Below are positions 45,064-56,500 of a DNA stretch of 64,000 nt, in pieces (position 1 is the first letter of the stretch; each line of letters opens with the position of its first letter). Both the position numbers and the translations under genes were made by a program. The notes under the pieces were generated by a model. The model was not told where the DNA came from. It saw only the letters and a list, made by a program, of their open reading frames with translations, and did not search any database. The stretch is from Lunularia cruciata (lineage: Eukaryota > Streptophyta > Marchantiopsida > Lunulariales > Lunulariaceae). The DNA lies in contig OX419762.1 in the NCBI GenBank assembly GCA_948567375.1, positions 12,840,001 through 12,904,000 of the forward strand, given 5' to 3'.

Positions 45064-47907
45064 TCAAGATCGTTTTGCAACGGTGAACTCCACGACCATA
45101 GTCTTGTAACTTTGCTGTCCTCTTTGAAGTTTGGGCCAGCCATTGCCTCCGTATTGGTGAACCTATCCTACACGAGATTGCTCTCAACACTGAAGGGTCA
45201 CATACCCTGGACGATCCAGAGGTTGATCGATTCTTGGCAAGGAGATATAAGCCAACCACCGCATATCAGGGCAGTTCACTTGCGTTGTCTTTCTTGGCTA
45301 CTGTACTTCCCCGGTCCTGCACAAGGCATTCAAGCATTACCTGGTGCCATTGAGGCACTGGTGAATTCCTACTGGCTTGATCATGGGGATTGTTTTGTGT
45401 TCTCGCTACACAAAATAGATACTTTGGTTACTTTGGCTTGCCACGATGTACTCAGGAAGAACACAGGACAAGTCCGTGGGGCCATCCCCAAGCTGCTGTC
45501 ATTCATCCAGAAGGAAAGCGGGAAAATTGCTTTACAAGAGGCATTGATGATGGCGTTGTGCAATTTGACAATCACGAATGAGTCCAATTGTAAGCAGATT
45601 CTGGAACACCATTCCGGTGTTGGAGGACTGGTGAAGCTATTGGACGGTGAGACGAGCTCCGACTTACTTAATGGTTTAGCACGGACACTAGGGGATGTGG
45701 CAATCGACATAGAAGGAACGAAGAAAATCGGAGAAGTCCGTGGGTAATCCCCAAGCTGCTGTCATTGATCCAGAAGGATAGCGGGAAATTGCTTTACAAG
45801 AGGCATTGATGATTGCGTTGTGCACTTTGACAAACGCGAATGAGTCGAATCGAAAGCAGATTCTGGAACACGATTCCGTTGTTGAAGGAATGGTGAAGCT
45901 ACTGGACGGTGAAACGAGCTCCGATTTACTTGATGGTTTAGCACGGACACTAGGGAATGTGGCAATCGACATAGAAGGAAGGAAGAAAATCGGAGAAGTC
46001 CGTGGGGCCATCCCCAAGCTGTTGTCATTGATCCAGAAGGATAGCGAGGAAATTGCTTTACAAGAGGCATTGATGATGGCGCTGTGCAATTTGACAATCA
46101 CGAATGAGGCCAATAGTAAGCTGATTCTGGAACACCATTCCGGTGTTAAAGGACTGGTGAAGCTCTTGGACGGTGAGGTGAGCTCCCCGTATCTTTGTAG
46201 TTTGGCACGGACACTAGCGAGTGTGGCAATCGAAATAGAAGGAACGAAGAAAATCAGAGAAGTCCGTGGGGCCATCCCCAAGCTGCTGTCATTGATCCAG
46301 AAGGATAGCGGGAAATTGCTTTACAAGAGGCATTGATGACTGCATTATGCAATTTGACGAACGCGAATGAGTCGAATCGAAAGCAGATTCTGGAACACCA
46401 TTCCGGTGTTGAAGGACTGGTGAAGCTATTGGACGGTGAGACGAACTCCGACTTACTTAATGGTTTAGCACGGACACTAGGGAATGTGGCAATCGACATA
46501 GAAGGAAGGAAGAAAATCGGAGAAGTCCGTGGGGCCATCCCAAGCTGCTGTCATTGATCCAGAAGGATAGCGGGGAAATTGCTTTACAAGAGGCATTGAT
46601 GAGGGCGTTGTGCAATTTGACAATCACGAATGAGTCCAATTGTAAGCAGATTCTGGAACACGATTCTGTTGTTGAAGGACTGGTGAAGCTCTTGGACGGT
46701 GAGACGAGCTCCGACTTCCTTGATAGTTTGGCACGGACACTAGGGAATGTGGCAATCGACATAGAAGGAAGGAAGAAAATCGGAGAAGTCCGTGGGACCA
46801 TCCCCAAGCTGCTGTCATTGATCCAGAAGGATAGCGGGAAATTGCTTTACAAGAGGCATTGATGATGGCGCTGTGCAATTTGACAATCACGAATGAGGCC
46901 AATAGTAAGCTGATTCTGGAACACCATTCCGGTGTTAAAGGACTGGTGAAGCTCTTGGACGGTGAGGTGAGCTCCCCGTATCTTTGTAGTTTGGCACGGA
47001 CACTAGCGAGTGTGGCAATCGAAATAGAAGGAACGAAGAAAATCGGAGAAGTCCGTGGGACCATCCCCAAGCTGCTGTCATTGATCCAGAAGGATAGCGG
47101 GAAATTGCTTTACAAGAGGCATTGATGACTGCGTTGTGCAATTTGACGAACTCGAATGAGTCGAATCGAAAGCAGATTCTGGAACACCATTCCGGTGTTG
47201 AAGGACTGGTGAAGCTATTGGACGGTGAGACGAACTCCGACTTACTTAATGGTTTAGCACGGACACTAGGGAATGTGGCAATCGACATAGAAGGAAGGAA
47301 GAAAATCGGAGAAGTCCGTGGGGCCATCCCCAAGCTGCTGTCATTGATTCTCAAAGAAGACGGCTGTACAGAATCACAAGAGGCACTGACGGAAACTTTA
47401 AAACAATTAGCCACGTTGGAAGCTAACCGGATCCAGATCATGGGGGATCCGGGCACTCTCGAGGGATTAGTGAAACTTGTTGATGTTGGTAAGGGTTTTG
47501 GGTACCTGTACGAGCTTTGTCAGACAATATATTTTCTGTCCATTGAAAGTGAAGGTGCGATGAAACTAGGGAATGGTTCTGGCGCTATTTCCAAGGTGCT
47601 AACATTCATTCTGCAAGATGATGGGAGTATCCCATATGCCGTTCAAGAGATATTAGTGTTACTCTTTCAACGTTGAATGGTGGTCAAAGGTAATCGAAGG
47701 CAGATTCTAGAAACTCGTGGAGGACTAGAGGGATTGTTGCAACTGGTGGATGGTTGGAAGAGTTCTAGGTACTTTGAAGGGGTGGCATCCATATTGGCTA
47801 GCGTGGCAATTGACGCAGAAGGTACTAAGTACGCAGGAGTAGTTTCTAGAGCTATATCCAAGCTCGTAATCTTTGTCTTACAAGATAAACTATTGTGGTG
47901 CATTTGA
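45064..47907 (+). pseudogene. NLR-like gene: C-terminal armadillo repeat domain
   Basis: Starts with a diverged section (45064-45471), then seven units of 262-264 bp (45472-47313), then an eighth, diverged section to 47907. Each unit encodes about 88 residues, two armadillo repeats, with motifs such as AIPKLLSLIQK, ALCNLT and GLVKLLDGE. An intact unit needs 264 bp, and only units 1 and 3 have that. Units 2, 4, 5, 6 and 7 are one or two bases short, so the frame breaks in almost every unit. A TGA at 47674 is followed in the same frame by more armadillo-like sequence. In such receptors the C-terminal repeat domain takes the place of LRRs in sensing or autoinhibition. Confidence 0.85.
45472..47313 (+). 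repeat. Tandem 263-bp armadillo units with 789-bp higher-order duplication
   Basis: Units: 45472-45735, 45736-45997, 45998-46261, 46262-46524, 46525-46787, 46788-47050, 47051-47313. Unit 3 pairs with unit 6 (both GTTAAAGGACTGG, GAGGTGAGCTCCCCG), unit 4 with unit 7 (both GACGAACTCCGAC), and unit 2 with unit 5 (both cacgattc[ct]gttgttgaagga). So 45736-46524 and 46525-47313 are two copies of a three-unit block. Confidence 0.9.
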
Positions 47908-49469
47908 AGCGAAGTTGATAGAATCGCTGCTTAGTCGCTGCTTAATCTAGTTGGGACTCACTTCAAAGGCTTTTCACTAAACATGGAGCTCATCGCGAAA
48001 TTTAAAAGACTAAGATAGGGCCGAAGAGAAACAAGAGGTCCTTTGTGCGGTACATGTTTGGCAATGAGTTTGTTGATATTCAAATCGTTTATGTGACATG
48101 ATCATAGTACGGAAAAATAAGCACAGCCTAGTCAATTTACAAAACTCGATCCTGTTAGGTCAGCGATGAATATTGGAACTTTATCATGTGAAGGGCCATA
48201 AATAGGGGAAGCGAACACGTCCAAGTCAAATTCACGGACATGGATGATCTGTTCGTCCTCAGCAAAACCATTTGCCTTCAAATTACACATTTTCATGCGA
48301 AATATCAACCAATCATAGTTCTCCAAAATGAAATGTAGTTAGATGACAGTAGTTTCAAAAGTGCTCGGCCTGCATGGTTTGCAGACTTAAGAATGCAAAC
48401 AGAGCATTGATTCAACACTGTATTCATCAGAAGGTAAACAAAATACTTAGACATGTCGTCATTTCTAAAGTAAACAAGAAATAATGTAACCTATCGAGGG
48501 GGTGGCATACAATTTTCTATTTTTGGATTAAGGGAATTTGAGAAGATAAGATTAAAAATTAGGATAATTTTTTTTTGAGATTATATATATATATATATAT
48601 GAAAAGTTTTATATGTCTTTATACGAAGTGTATGGACTTAAGATGACTTAAAATTAAAATATTTTGAATATATCAGATATATGTGACATTGTAAGCATTT
48701 AGGGTTTAGGGTTTAGCATTTCTTGGCAAATATTCTACCTTTATAAATAAAATAATATTATATGTTACCTCTTTTTTGTGAAAATTTTAAAAAGATATGC
48801 TAATTGATTTTTTTATGTATATATAATATTATTTTTTAAAGGTGTAGAAATATCAATTCATTTTTAAATTGGCATTTTAGTCATGATTCCCACATAGATA
48901 CTAAAAGATGGTCAAACTTTGGTCTTAAAGTACACCAACACTATTTCAAACATTATGGTTTACATACAAACTTTTTGTATATCTTAAATTCGAAGTTGAT
49001 GACAATTGTTTGTGAGCAATGCATAGGTAAACTTATACCTTCCACATGATTGACCAATAATTCTTGAGTTTTGAGATTGAGCTCCTCTCATTCCACTATA
49101 TATAAGCAAGATAATTCCACAAACATAAAGACCTATAGCATCAAGGTGGAGATTGTGAGCATTGTGGATGAGTTTAAGAATAATCTTAAGTCCCTTTAGT
49201 GAGTCATTAGGAATGAATGTTGTTGTAGTGTACTATAGTGACTTATGTGAAGCAACATGAAGTAGAGGGGATACGTGATTGGAGAAGCCTTAATTTACAC
49301 AAAAACTATCTTGTTTCTTTATACATGGACTATAGTAGTCCTCGGTCGAGATAATATCAAGTGTGGCATGAATCTTGAAATAGTTGCTACAACACCAAAA
49401 ATTAGAGAAAAGATGGGATCAAATCTCGTTGCTATTTGAGATGTAGCTATCCAAGATAGTTTTACAGTT
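47908..49469. other. Intergenic stretch, no gene recognised
   Basis: AT-rich, about 1.6 kb between the NLR-like and LRR pseudogenes. It contains an (AT)n run at 48582-48600 and a 19-bp tttagggtttagggtttag tract (48698-48716) of the plant telomere type. No convincing ORF. Confidence 0.65.
48698..48716. repeat. Short interstitial telomere-like tract
   Basis: 2.7 units of TTTAGGG, the usual plant telomere repeat. Too short to indicate a chromosome end. Confidence 0.8.
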
Positions 49470-49925
49470 TTGCACCAATGTGTTGCAAGTAAGTTAATCA
49501 GTCTTTATGATGTCCATATAATGATTGAGTTCAAATTTTCCATTGACAATCCACGTGAAGGATTGGCCAATTGGAAATTGAATGACAAAAATTTGTGTTT
49601 ATGGAAGGGTATACATTACAACTTTGCATTAGGCGGGTTTCCAAGTTTTCAAGGGTTCATGTGAACGATATACAAGTTGGTGGTGAATTTCTCTCTTTAT
49701 TATGCGATATTACCTCTCTTCAACATTTGAATTTGTCCAAAAACTCAAAATTTCAAGTTAAATTCCTAAGTCTTTAGTAACTTGACTTTTATAAAGGAAC
49801 TTGATCTTAATGAGAAACACTTGATAGGAAAAATACCAATAAAGTTATGGGAATTTAGTGAGTTGCAAAATTTGGTTTTGTTCTAAAATGATCTTACACA
49901 CAACATTACTGGATTTAGCATATTG
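49470..49925 (+). pseudogene. LRR receptor pseudogene, N-terminal piece
   Basis: The frame at 49470-49664 contains the LRRNT_2-type cap: IEFKFSIDNP, GLANWKLNDKNLCLWKGI. The second Cys of the cap reads Tyr. Downstream, in another frame, come LRR fragments LLCDITSLQHLNLSKNS and then LIGKIPIKLWEFSELQNL, with a TAA near 49884. This arrangement is typical of plant LRR receptor kinases and receptor-like proteins, which perceive ligands at the plasma membrane. The gene is cut here and resumes near 57776. Confidence 0.78.
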
Positions 49926-52067
49926 TTCTAGATAGCACACAATCTCTCTTGATTTTGTAATTTTTTTTGACCTTGTCGTACTTTGCTTTTCTCTCTTTGG
50001 GAACACACAAGGTGCTGCTGTGGAGCCTATAGATCACACATTGTAGATAACCTATGCCTACTAGTTTGAGCGCCTGTAGAACCTAACTAGTAGAACCCTT
50101 CACTCTAGGTTTTGGTATTCTTGCTATCGGGTAGAGTAGTAACGAGCAACCTAACCTGTCATCATAACACTCACTCCTGGTCTGTTGGTCATCACTTCCA
50201 ACATTACCAAGGAGAAATACACAACACTCTTAGAAGGAAAGAACCTAAGCAAAATGTTCGCATACCAATCAAAACCAACTGGGCGTACAAACAAACATGC
50301 AAGCACAAAGAGGATCCAATCACAAGAAGTCAACAACAACTCTTTGTGCTTTTTGTTAGAATTGAGCTTCAAAGCCCTCTTGCTCTATCATCAAGCTAAT
50401 TTTAACTTGTAATCAAAGCTTCTTCCAATATGCACTTTAACCTTCAACCAATTTGTACTCAAAGTGGTGTAATCCTATATCTTTTTGATGAGGAAAATTC
50501 TATGTAACTTAGATAAGCATAACTTTCTTGATATGAATTTTATTCCATTGTTCTTGGATTTAATAGAAAGCTTGTGAGATAGGCCTTCCAATGATATAAA
50601 ATAAACCACGATTTGATCAATATAGGTCCCCTGAAAAGCTCTCAAACTTGGCCAATTTTCTATAGTTTCACCCTAATTCCGAGCACCCTAATTTAGATTT
50701 TGCTCCTGGTTCTGGGTAGCTTTCCTCAAGTTTCTGGATCAGAGGTGCAGTTCATCCTCATGAACACTCCAAAAACCTAAAACCCTCAATCATAGATACA
50801 CAAATTGGAGAATTGACACTCAATCATAATAGAAGATAGAAATGCTCTACCAAGCTTATGATAGTATTTTAAATAGAGTTTGTTGCATTAGCTCTCACTC
50901 TCAAGTCAACTAAACTTTTCACACTAGCTGTTTGTATCCTTGTCTAAACCTATCTAAATTTTAGTACCTTAATCCAACCCCAAACCAAAGATATGGATCA
51001 ATTCCTAAGCTGGGCTAACTTGTGAGCTCTACAGACCCAAGTATGCTTGATCCAAGACCCTGAATTTTCTATTTGAAGAATTCATATGAAACCTTTACAC
51101 AAAAGTGAAAACTCTAGCCACCAAAATATTAGAAATTTTCACAAGGTGATTCAGAACACAACTTTAGGAGTGACCAAATCTTCAAACCTGATCAACATCT
51201 CATCTCCAACTCTTCACTTTCCAAAGCTCCAACTTCAATTGGCCAGATCTGATTTGAGATTAATCAAACCTGAACATTTCTTGAGCTTAATAGTATAGCA
51301 CTTTGTTAACTCTTTGATCCAACTGACAGATCATGAATATGTATCATGAAGCTCTTTGAATCACCTATTTTGTGCTCTTGGGTATGAATTCTACCCCCAT
51401 TAATTCAATCAATCATATCTCTTAGAGAATTTGCTCAAATCACTTTATTTTAATCTTCAAATTATAGCATGTTAGCTCTTCTCTGCAACCATGGTATTCT
51501 TTCCTCCAATGCACTCTCAAACTCCTTTCATGGTCCAAAAACTCCCAACTTCTCTTCTTGGAACCCAATCTCTTGCAATTTTATCATTTAGCCTCTTCAC
51601 TTTTTGATAAGTGGACCCCATAACTCTACCTTGAAGCTCATGGGAAAAATTGAATCATTCTTCATCTACAAGAGCATATAGATTGTCAAGTTGCAGACTT
51701 GCTTGTAAGTAAGCATAGAATGGACAATAGAATCTCGGTTTTCCATCATCAAACTCTATGAATACTGCCCCAAAACGTGCCACCATCCAATCCCATAAGC
51801 CGTTGCGGTGTAGAATCTGAAGTCTAATGAGAAAAGGATCTGAGAGTGGCAGACTAGGAGCATGAGGTATCTCCTACTCAAATGCTTCCTCTCACTCTCT
51901 AATGCTTGCTCTCTATTACAACTCTCACTCCTAACATCCTCCTTTCACTTGAGACTCCTCAAACTAAAACACACCTTCCTCCCAACTATCCACCAACTAT
52001 ATACCTAAGAACTTCTCAAAGAAGACAAGATCATAATCCATGTGGCCCATCATATACATGTACATAG
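49926..52067. mobile_element. Unidentified insertion in the LRR pseudogene, left part
   Basis: 2.1 kb with no LRR sequence, interrupting the leucine-rich repeats. Together with 57604 to about 57775 it forms an insertion of about 2.3 kb into which ChrA copy 5 later jumped. No ORF above about 95 codons, no recognisable terminal repeats and no coding domain. It could be a non-autonomous element or an intron. The left edge is approximate. Confidence 0.45.
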
Positions 52068-52211
52068 TGTAACAATATGGAGTTTAACGACAAAGTTAGT
52101 TGGGCTTACGAAGTAGAGAATAAGACAAAATAGCCTAGAATATTCTAGAAGCATCTGAGAAGCTTCTTGGGAAGCTTCCCAACTAGTTAACTTGCGCTCT
52201 AAGCAGGTAGC

Positions 52212-52286
52212 TTCTAGAAGCTTCTAACTAGCTTAGCTTGCACGCCAAGTAGGTGGCTTCTAGAAGGAAGCTTCTTGAGAAGCTTC
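52212..52286. promoter_or_regulatory. Heat-shock-element-like cluster in the ChrA LTR
   Basis: TTCtaGAAgcTTC at 52212-52224 fits the alternating nTTCnnGAAnnTTCn heat-shock element exactly. A second group of TTC and GAA modules, not all in perfect 5-bp spacing, lies at 52258-52286. Both sit about 90-160 bp upstream of the TATA box, the usual place for an LTR enhancer. Heat response is inferred. Confidence 0.6.
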
Positions 52287-52373
52287 TTGGTTAACTTGGC
52301 TTGCACTCCAAGAAAGCGGCTCAAAGAAGCTCTTGAGAAGCTTCAAGGGTCTTGTATGCTACCTATAAATACC

Positions 52374-52381
52374 AAAGCCAA
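52374..52381 (+). promoter_or_regulatory. TATA box of the ChrA LTR promoter
   Basis: tataaata about 95 bp before the LTR end. The same context (ctataaatacc) occurs in nearly all ChrA LTRs here: 420, 6276, 57492 and others. Transcription would start about 30 bp downstream. Confidence 0.75.
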
Positions 52382-52476
52382 AGCTCATGCTAGGCATTTG
52401 GAGTTTTCCCTCATTCAAGTGTCCCAATGTGAGTTTCCATTCTTCTATTTCTCTCCTTGGTTTTGGTCTTTTATAT

Positions 52477-52488
52477 TGGTATCAGAGC
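52477..52488 (+). other. ChrA copy 5 primer binding site
   Basis: tggtatcagagc, a perfect match to the usual plant initiator methionine tRNA site, one base after the 5' LTR. Confidence 0.95.
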
Positions 52489-52498
52489 AAGAATGGGA

Positions 52499-52683
52499 TG
52501 GATGGAATTTATGGACCACCAAATCCACTTCCACCAAACCATTGGGACTTTCATGTCCAGATATTACCAAAGCATCGTTTCACACAATTCATCACCTCAC
52601 GCTTTGGGCACGATTTTCTACATATCATCACCGTGTCAGAGGAACCCTTGATACTTCCAATTGTAACTTATGGAGAATGGTGA
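52499..52683 (+). CDS. Conserved small upstream ORF in the ChrA leader (copy 5)
   Basis: About 61 codons, MDGIYGPPNP to VTYGEW, TGA at 52681. In frame with gag but separated from it. About 70 bp found between this ORF and gag in other copies is deleted here. Product unknown. Confidence 0.55.
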
Positions 52684-52698
52684 ACGTGTTCCCTTGCA

Positions 52699-53571
52699 AT
52701 GCAACAACAAATTGAGCATCTTACTCGATTGTTGGATGAACAAGACCAACAACGACAAGAACAAATAGACAGAGCACGAGTTCGAGATGGAAAAGATCAC
52801 ATTCGATTTCCAAAACCCAAGGTGTTTGAAGGCAAGAATCTTCCAGGCACAGTGGAGAATTTTGTGTTTGACTGCAAACGTTACTTTGAAGCCACCAATC
52901 TTCAAGACGAACGGAAACAAATTCTCTTGGCTTCTAGCCAATTGGATGGCGTGGCAAAACTTTGGTGGCGATTCCAAGTAGAAAGAGCTGAACGACAAAT
53001 TGTTACACCGATTTTGACATGGGCGGAATTCAAAGATGCAATACTTGGTCTATTTCAAACTATAAATGCCACCTGAGCCGCACAAGATAAATTGGGGGAG
53101 TTGAGGCAGATTGGCTTAGTGACAAGCTACATCACACAATTTCAGAACATCATCATGCAAATTCCAGATATCCAAGAAGGTGAAGTTCTGGATAGATTTG
53201 TGCGAGGATTGAAGTCACAAACCAAATTGGAGGTAAGCATGCGGGAGCCACAAAACGTAGAAGAAGCCATGCAATTGGCTGAGCGTTTTGATTCCTTGGT
53301 TGCAACAACTTGGTCTCGACCTCGACCTACACAAAGCCTACCAGTACACCATGCATGAGTGGAACAACCGGTACCAATGGAGATTGATGCTATCGAACAA
53401 AGACCACTTGGCATAACAGATAGAGAAAGATTACGATAAAATGGAGGTTGCTTTTATTGTTGCCAAGTTGGACATCGCATTGCTGAATGTCCACTTAGGA
53501 ATTGGTGACCTCGACAAGTTGCCCAGATGGAGTTTGTGGAACAGAATGATCAAGGAAACGAAGAATCCTAG
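52699..53571 (+). pseudogene. gag: ChrA copy 5 gag
   Basis: Capsid/nucleocapsid polyprotein in one frame with four stops. The open stretch 52699-53076 holds the retrotransposon-gag core (GTVENFVFDCKRYFEATN, LTWAEFKDAIL). TGA at 53074 is followed by 53092-53358 (RFVRGLKSQTKLEV, EEAMQLAERFDSL), TGA at 53356, TAA at 53437, and the CCHC zinc knuckle CFYCCQVGHRIAEC at 53449-53490. It ends in TAG TAG at 53569-53574. The original start (atggcggca in copy 2) is deleted. Three of the stops are single-transition changes from CGA, TGG or CAA codons. Confidence 0.88.
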
Positions 53572-56500
53572 TAGGAGAGTTTGAGCTACCTATTGGGAGC
53601 TTGATTAGTTCTAATGGGATTGAAGGCTTGACCTATACAAGTTTGCTTCACTTGCAAGGTACGATATCTAATTGGGGTTGTAGGATTTTGGTTGATTCAG
53701 GAAGTTCAGAGAATTGCATGTTTATGCAAGTAGCAAAGGAATTGGATATTCCTATCAAGCCAGTGTTTGGAAGTAGTTTGATGATGGCGGATGGTAGAAA
53801 GGGTTCTACATTTTGCACCTCGCATCCTATTACCTTCAAGATTGCAAAGGAGTATTTGGAGTGTATGAGGTTTGTAGTGACATCTCTACACTATGATATC
53901 ATTCTAGGTCTACCTTGGGTTGAACGTCATAAGGTTCAATTCAATTGGACCTGACGACAAATTCAAGTACAACACCAAGGTAATTTCCAATTAGGTCGTT
54001 TGGCACCTCTGAGTAAGATGCCTAAGAATAGTCAGTCCCAAGATGGGAAGTTTGTCGAGAAGGTAGCCATAGAGCAAATATGGAAGGGAGATGAGTCCCA
54101 AGATGGGAAGTTTGCCAAGAAGGCAACCATAGATCAAGCTTGGAAGAGAGATGAGTCCTTGGAAGGGAAGTTCGTTAATGAAGCGGCCATAGAGCAAGCT
54201 TTGGAGGAAGATAAGTCTGTATTCACGGTGTGGGTCAAGCCGATTGCACAAGAACAATCTGAGAAGGGCCAAGAGCCTCATCAAGCAATGGTCGATCGGA
54301 TAGTTCAGGAGTTTGTAGATGTGTTTTCGGATGATCTGCCAAAAGGATTACCCTCCGATCGAGGTATGCCCTTCAAGATCAAGTTATTGCCAGGGAGTAC
54401 TCTTGTGAGTAGACCAATCTATCGGCTCTCACCAAAGGAGTTGGAGGAGTTGCGAACAACACTTACAAAGTTGTTGGAGAAGGATTTCATACAACATAGT
54501 ACCTCTCCTTGGGGAGCACCGGTACTATTTGTTCCAAAGAAGGATGGAGGACTTCTTTTTTGTATTGATTAGTGTGGACTCAATAAGCAAACCGTGAAGA
54601 ATGCATATCCCTTGCCTCGGATCGATGACCTGCTAGATCAACTATGTGGAGCACGCTACTTTTCCAAACTGGATCTTTGTAGCGGCTATTGGCAAATTCT
54701 TATTGAAAGAGAGGATGTGCAAAAGACTGCCTTTCACACAAGGTATGGACATTTCGAGTGGAGAGTTTTACCTTTTGGACTCACTAATGCTCCAGCAGTC
54801 TTCATGGATCAGATGCATTGGGTGTTGGAGGGACTATTGGATTGGTCCGTGGTGGTGTTCTTAGATGATATCCTTATCTATAGCAGGACAAAGGCAGAAC
54901 ATGTGAATCATGTGCAAGAAGTCCTAAGACGACTACAATAGTGGAAATTTTACTGCAAGAAGTCAAAGTGCGCTTTTTGGCAGAAGGAGGTTACCTTCTT
55001 AGGTCATAAGATCTCATCAGAGGGGATCAAGATGGAAGAAGAGAAGATAAAGGCCATTATTGATTGGCCTACACCGAAGGATGCCACAGAAGTACGAGCA
55101 TTCAATGGATTGGCTAGTTTTTGCTGACGGTTCATCCACCATTATGCTCACGTGGCTGCACCATTGACTGACCTCTTGGGAAAGAACTTGAAGTTCCAGT
55201 GGACCACCAAGCATGAAGAAGCATTCCAGAAGTTAAAGAATATGGTGTCTTCAAGACCCATTCTTCAACCATATGATCCTTAACTACCTTGTGTGGTTGA
55301 TTTTGATGCTTCTAACTTTGCAATTGGAGCTATGTTGCAACAAGAATTTCTAGATGGACTACATCCTATTGCCTTTGTGTCTCGCCAACTAAATACAGCT
55401 GAAAGAAATTACTCTGCTCAAGATTGGGAACAACTTGCAATGGTATATGCCACCAAGGTATGGAGGCATTATCTCTTGGGGAAACAAGTGATCATGCAAA
55501 CTGATCACAAGCCATTGTTGCAAACCTTACACTTTGGAGCACATGAAGAGTCGGCATCATCGATGGGAAGAGCAACTCCAATTGTTTAACATCAAACTTG
55601 AGTACAAACCAGGTCGGTTCCATGTCATCCCTAATGCCCTATCACAACGACCTAATTTGAAGGCTCTTCCTCTCATCACGGCGACAATTACAACGGTGTC
55701 CATTGACCCTAAGGTCCATACTGAGTTTCAATCAGCTCTACAACAAGATCCCTTCTTCCAAGTGGTACATGGTCGTCTGACAGCATGCGACAAGGAGTAC
55801 AAAACCTTCTCCTTCAAGGAACGCCTTTTATTCTATGCAGACTAGATCTATGTTCTAGCCAAAGGTGATCTTCGACTTTTGTGCCTTCAAGAAGCCCATG
55901 ATTTACCAATAGCTAGTCACATGGGAGTGGACAAGACCTTGGGCACCCTCCAACGCCAATGGTGGTGGCCCAACATGACACAAGATGTTCAAGACTTTGT
56001 CCGATCATGTGAGAGTTGCAAACTTAACAAGGCCATCGACCAGAAGCCGAGTGGACTCCTTCAACCACTCGCCATTCTATCTGCTCACTGGGAGCATGTA
56101 AGCTTGGATCTCATCACATCCTTGCCAAAGACAAAACAAGGACACACCGCAATCGTGGTATTTGTGGATAACCTTAGTAAGAAAATCCACTAGGCACCAA
56201 CTTGTGATATCGTGGATGCTCCAACCTTAGCGCAAATCTACTTCGACAATGTCTTCAAGCATCATGGGATACCATGCGTACTCATCTCCGACCGTGATCC
56301 TTGATTTACCAGGAAGTTTTGGCAAGCACTCTTCCAGATACTCGGCACCAAGCTTGCTTTGTCCACGACCTATCATCCTCAAACTGATGGACAAACTGAA
56401 CGCGCAAATTGTACATTGGAGGATATGTTGCGGGCCTTTGTCAATGTCCACCATACCAACTGGGATGAATGTCTTGCAGCTGTAGAATTTGCCTACAACA

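Larger units (their letters stand above)
40414..47907 (+). pseudogene. NLR-like gene: alpha/beta-hydrolase, NB-ARC, armadillo repeats (broken)
   Basis: A single locus whose pieces read in order. Candidate exon 1 is 40414-40497 (28 codons, starting MWEARRSRF), ending at a strong GTAAGAG donor. An intron to 41131 (…gttcag) follows, then the hydrolase domain, NB-ARC, and armadillo repeats to 47907. The phase 0 join gives RQSDQ|VSGMIYELY. Other introns are likely at 42339-42507, 43192-43554 and 44477-45056. Higher GC than its surroundings. Hydrolase-type N-termini on NB-ARC proteins are known from liverworts and other bryophytes, where they act as intracellular immune receptors. At least eight frameshifts or stops make this a pseudogene, unless the indels are assembly errors. 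Confidence 0.8.
52068..52475 (+). repeat. ChrA copy 5 5' LTR
   Basis: 408 bp, TGTAACA...TTTTATA (C-to-T at the final CA). Contains the heat-shock-element trimer TTCtaGAAgcTTC (52212-52224), a second cluster at 52258-52286, and a TATA box at 52374-52381. Confidence 0.95.

Noticed and set aside
45472-47313. CRISPR-like array from regular spacing
   Set aside because: The repeats are coding armadillo units of 263 bp with no short repeat-spacer structure.
45381-47456. Long minus-strand reading frames opposite the armadillo array
   Set aside because: They repeat with the 263-bp units and are complements of the armadillo frames, with no independent domain.
48698-48716. Chromosome end
   Set aside because: Fewer than three TTTAGGG units; such short tracts are common inside plant chromosomes.
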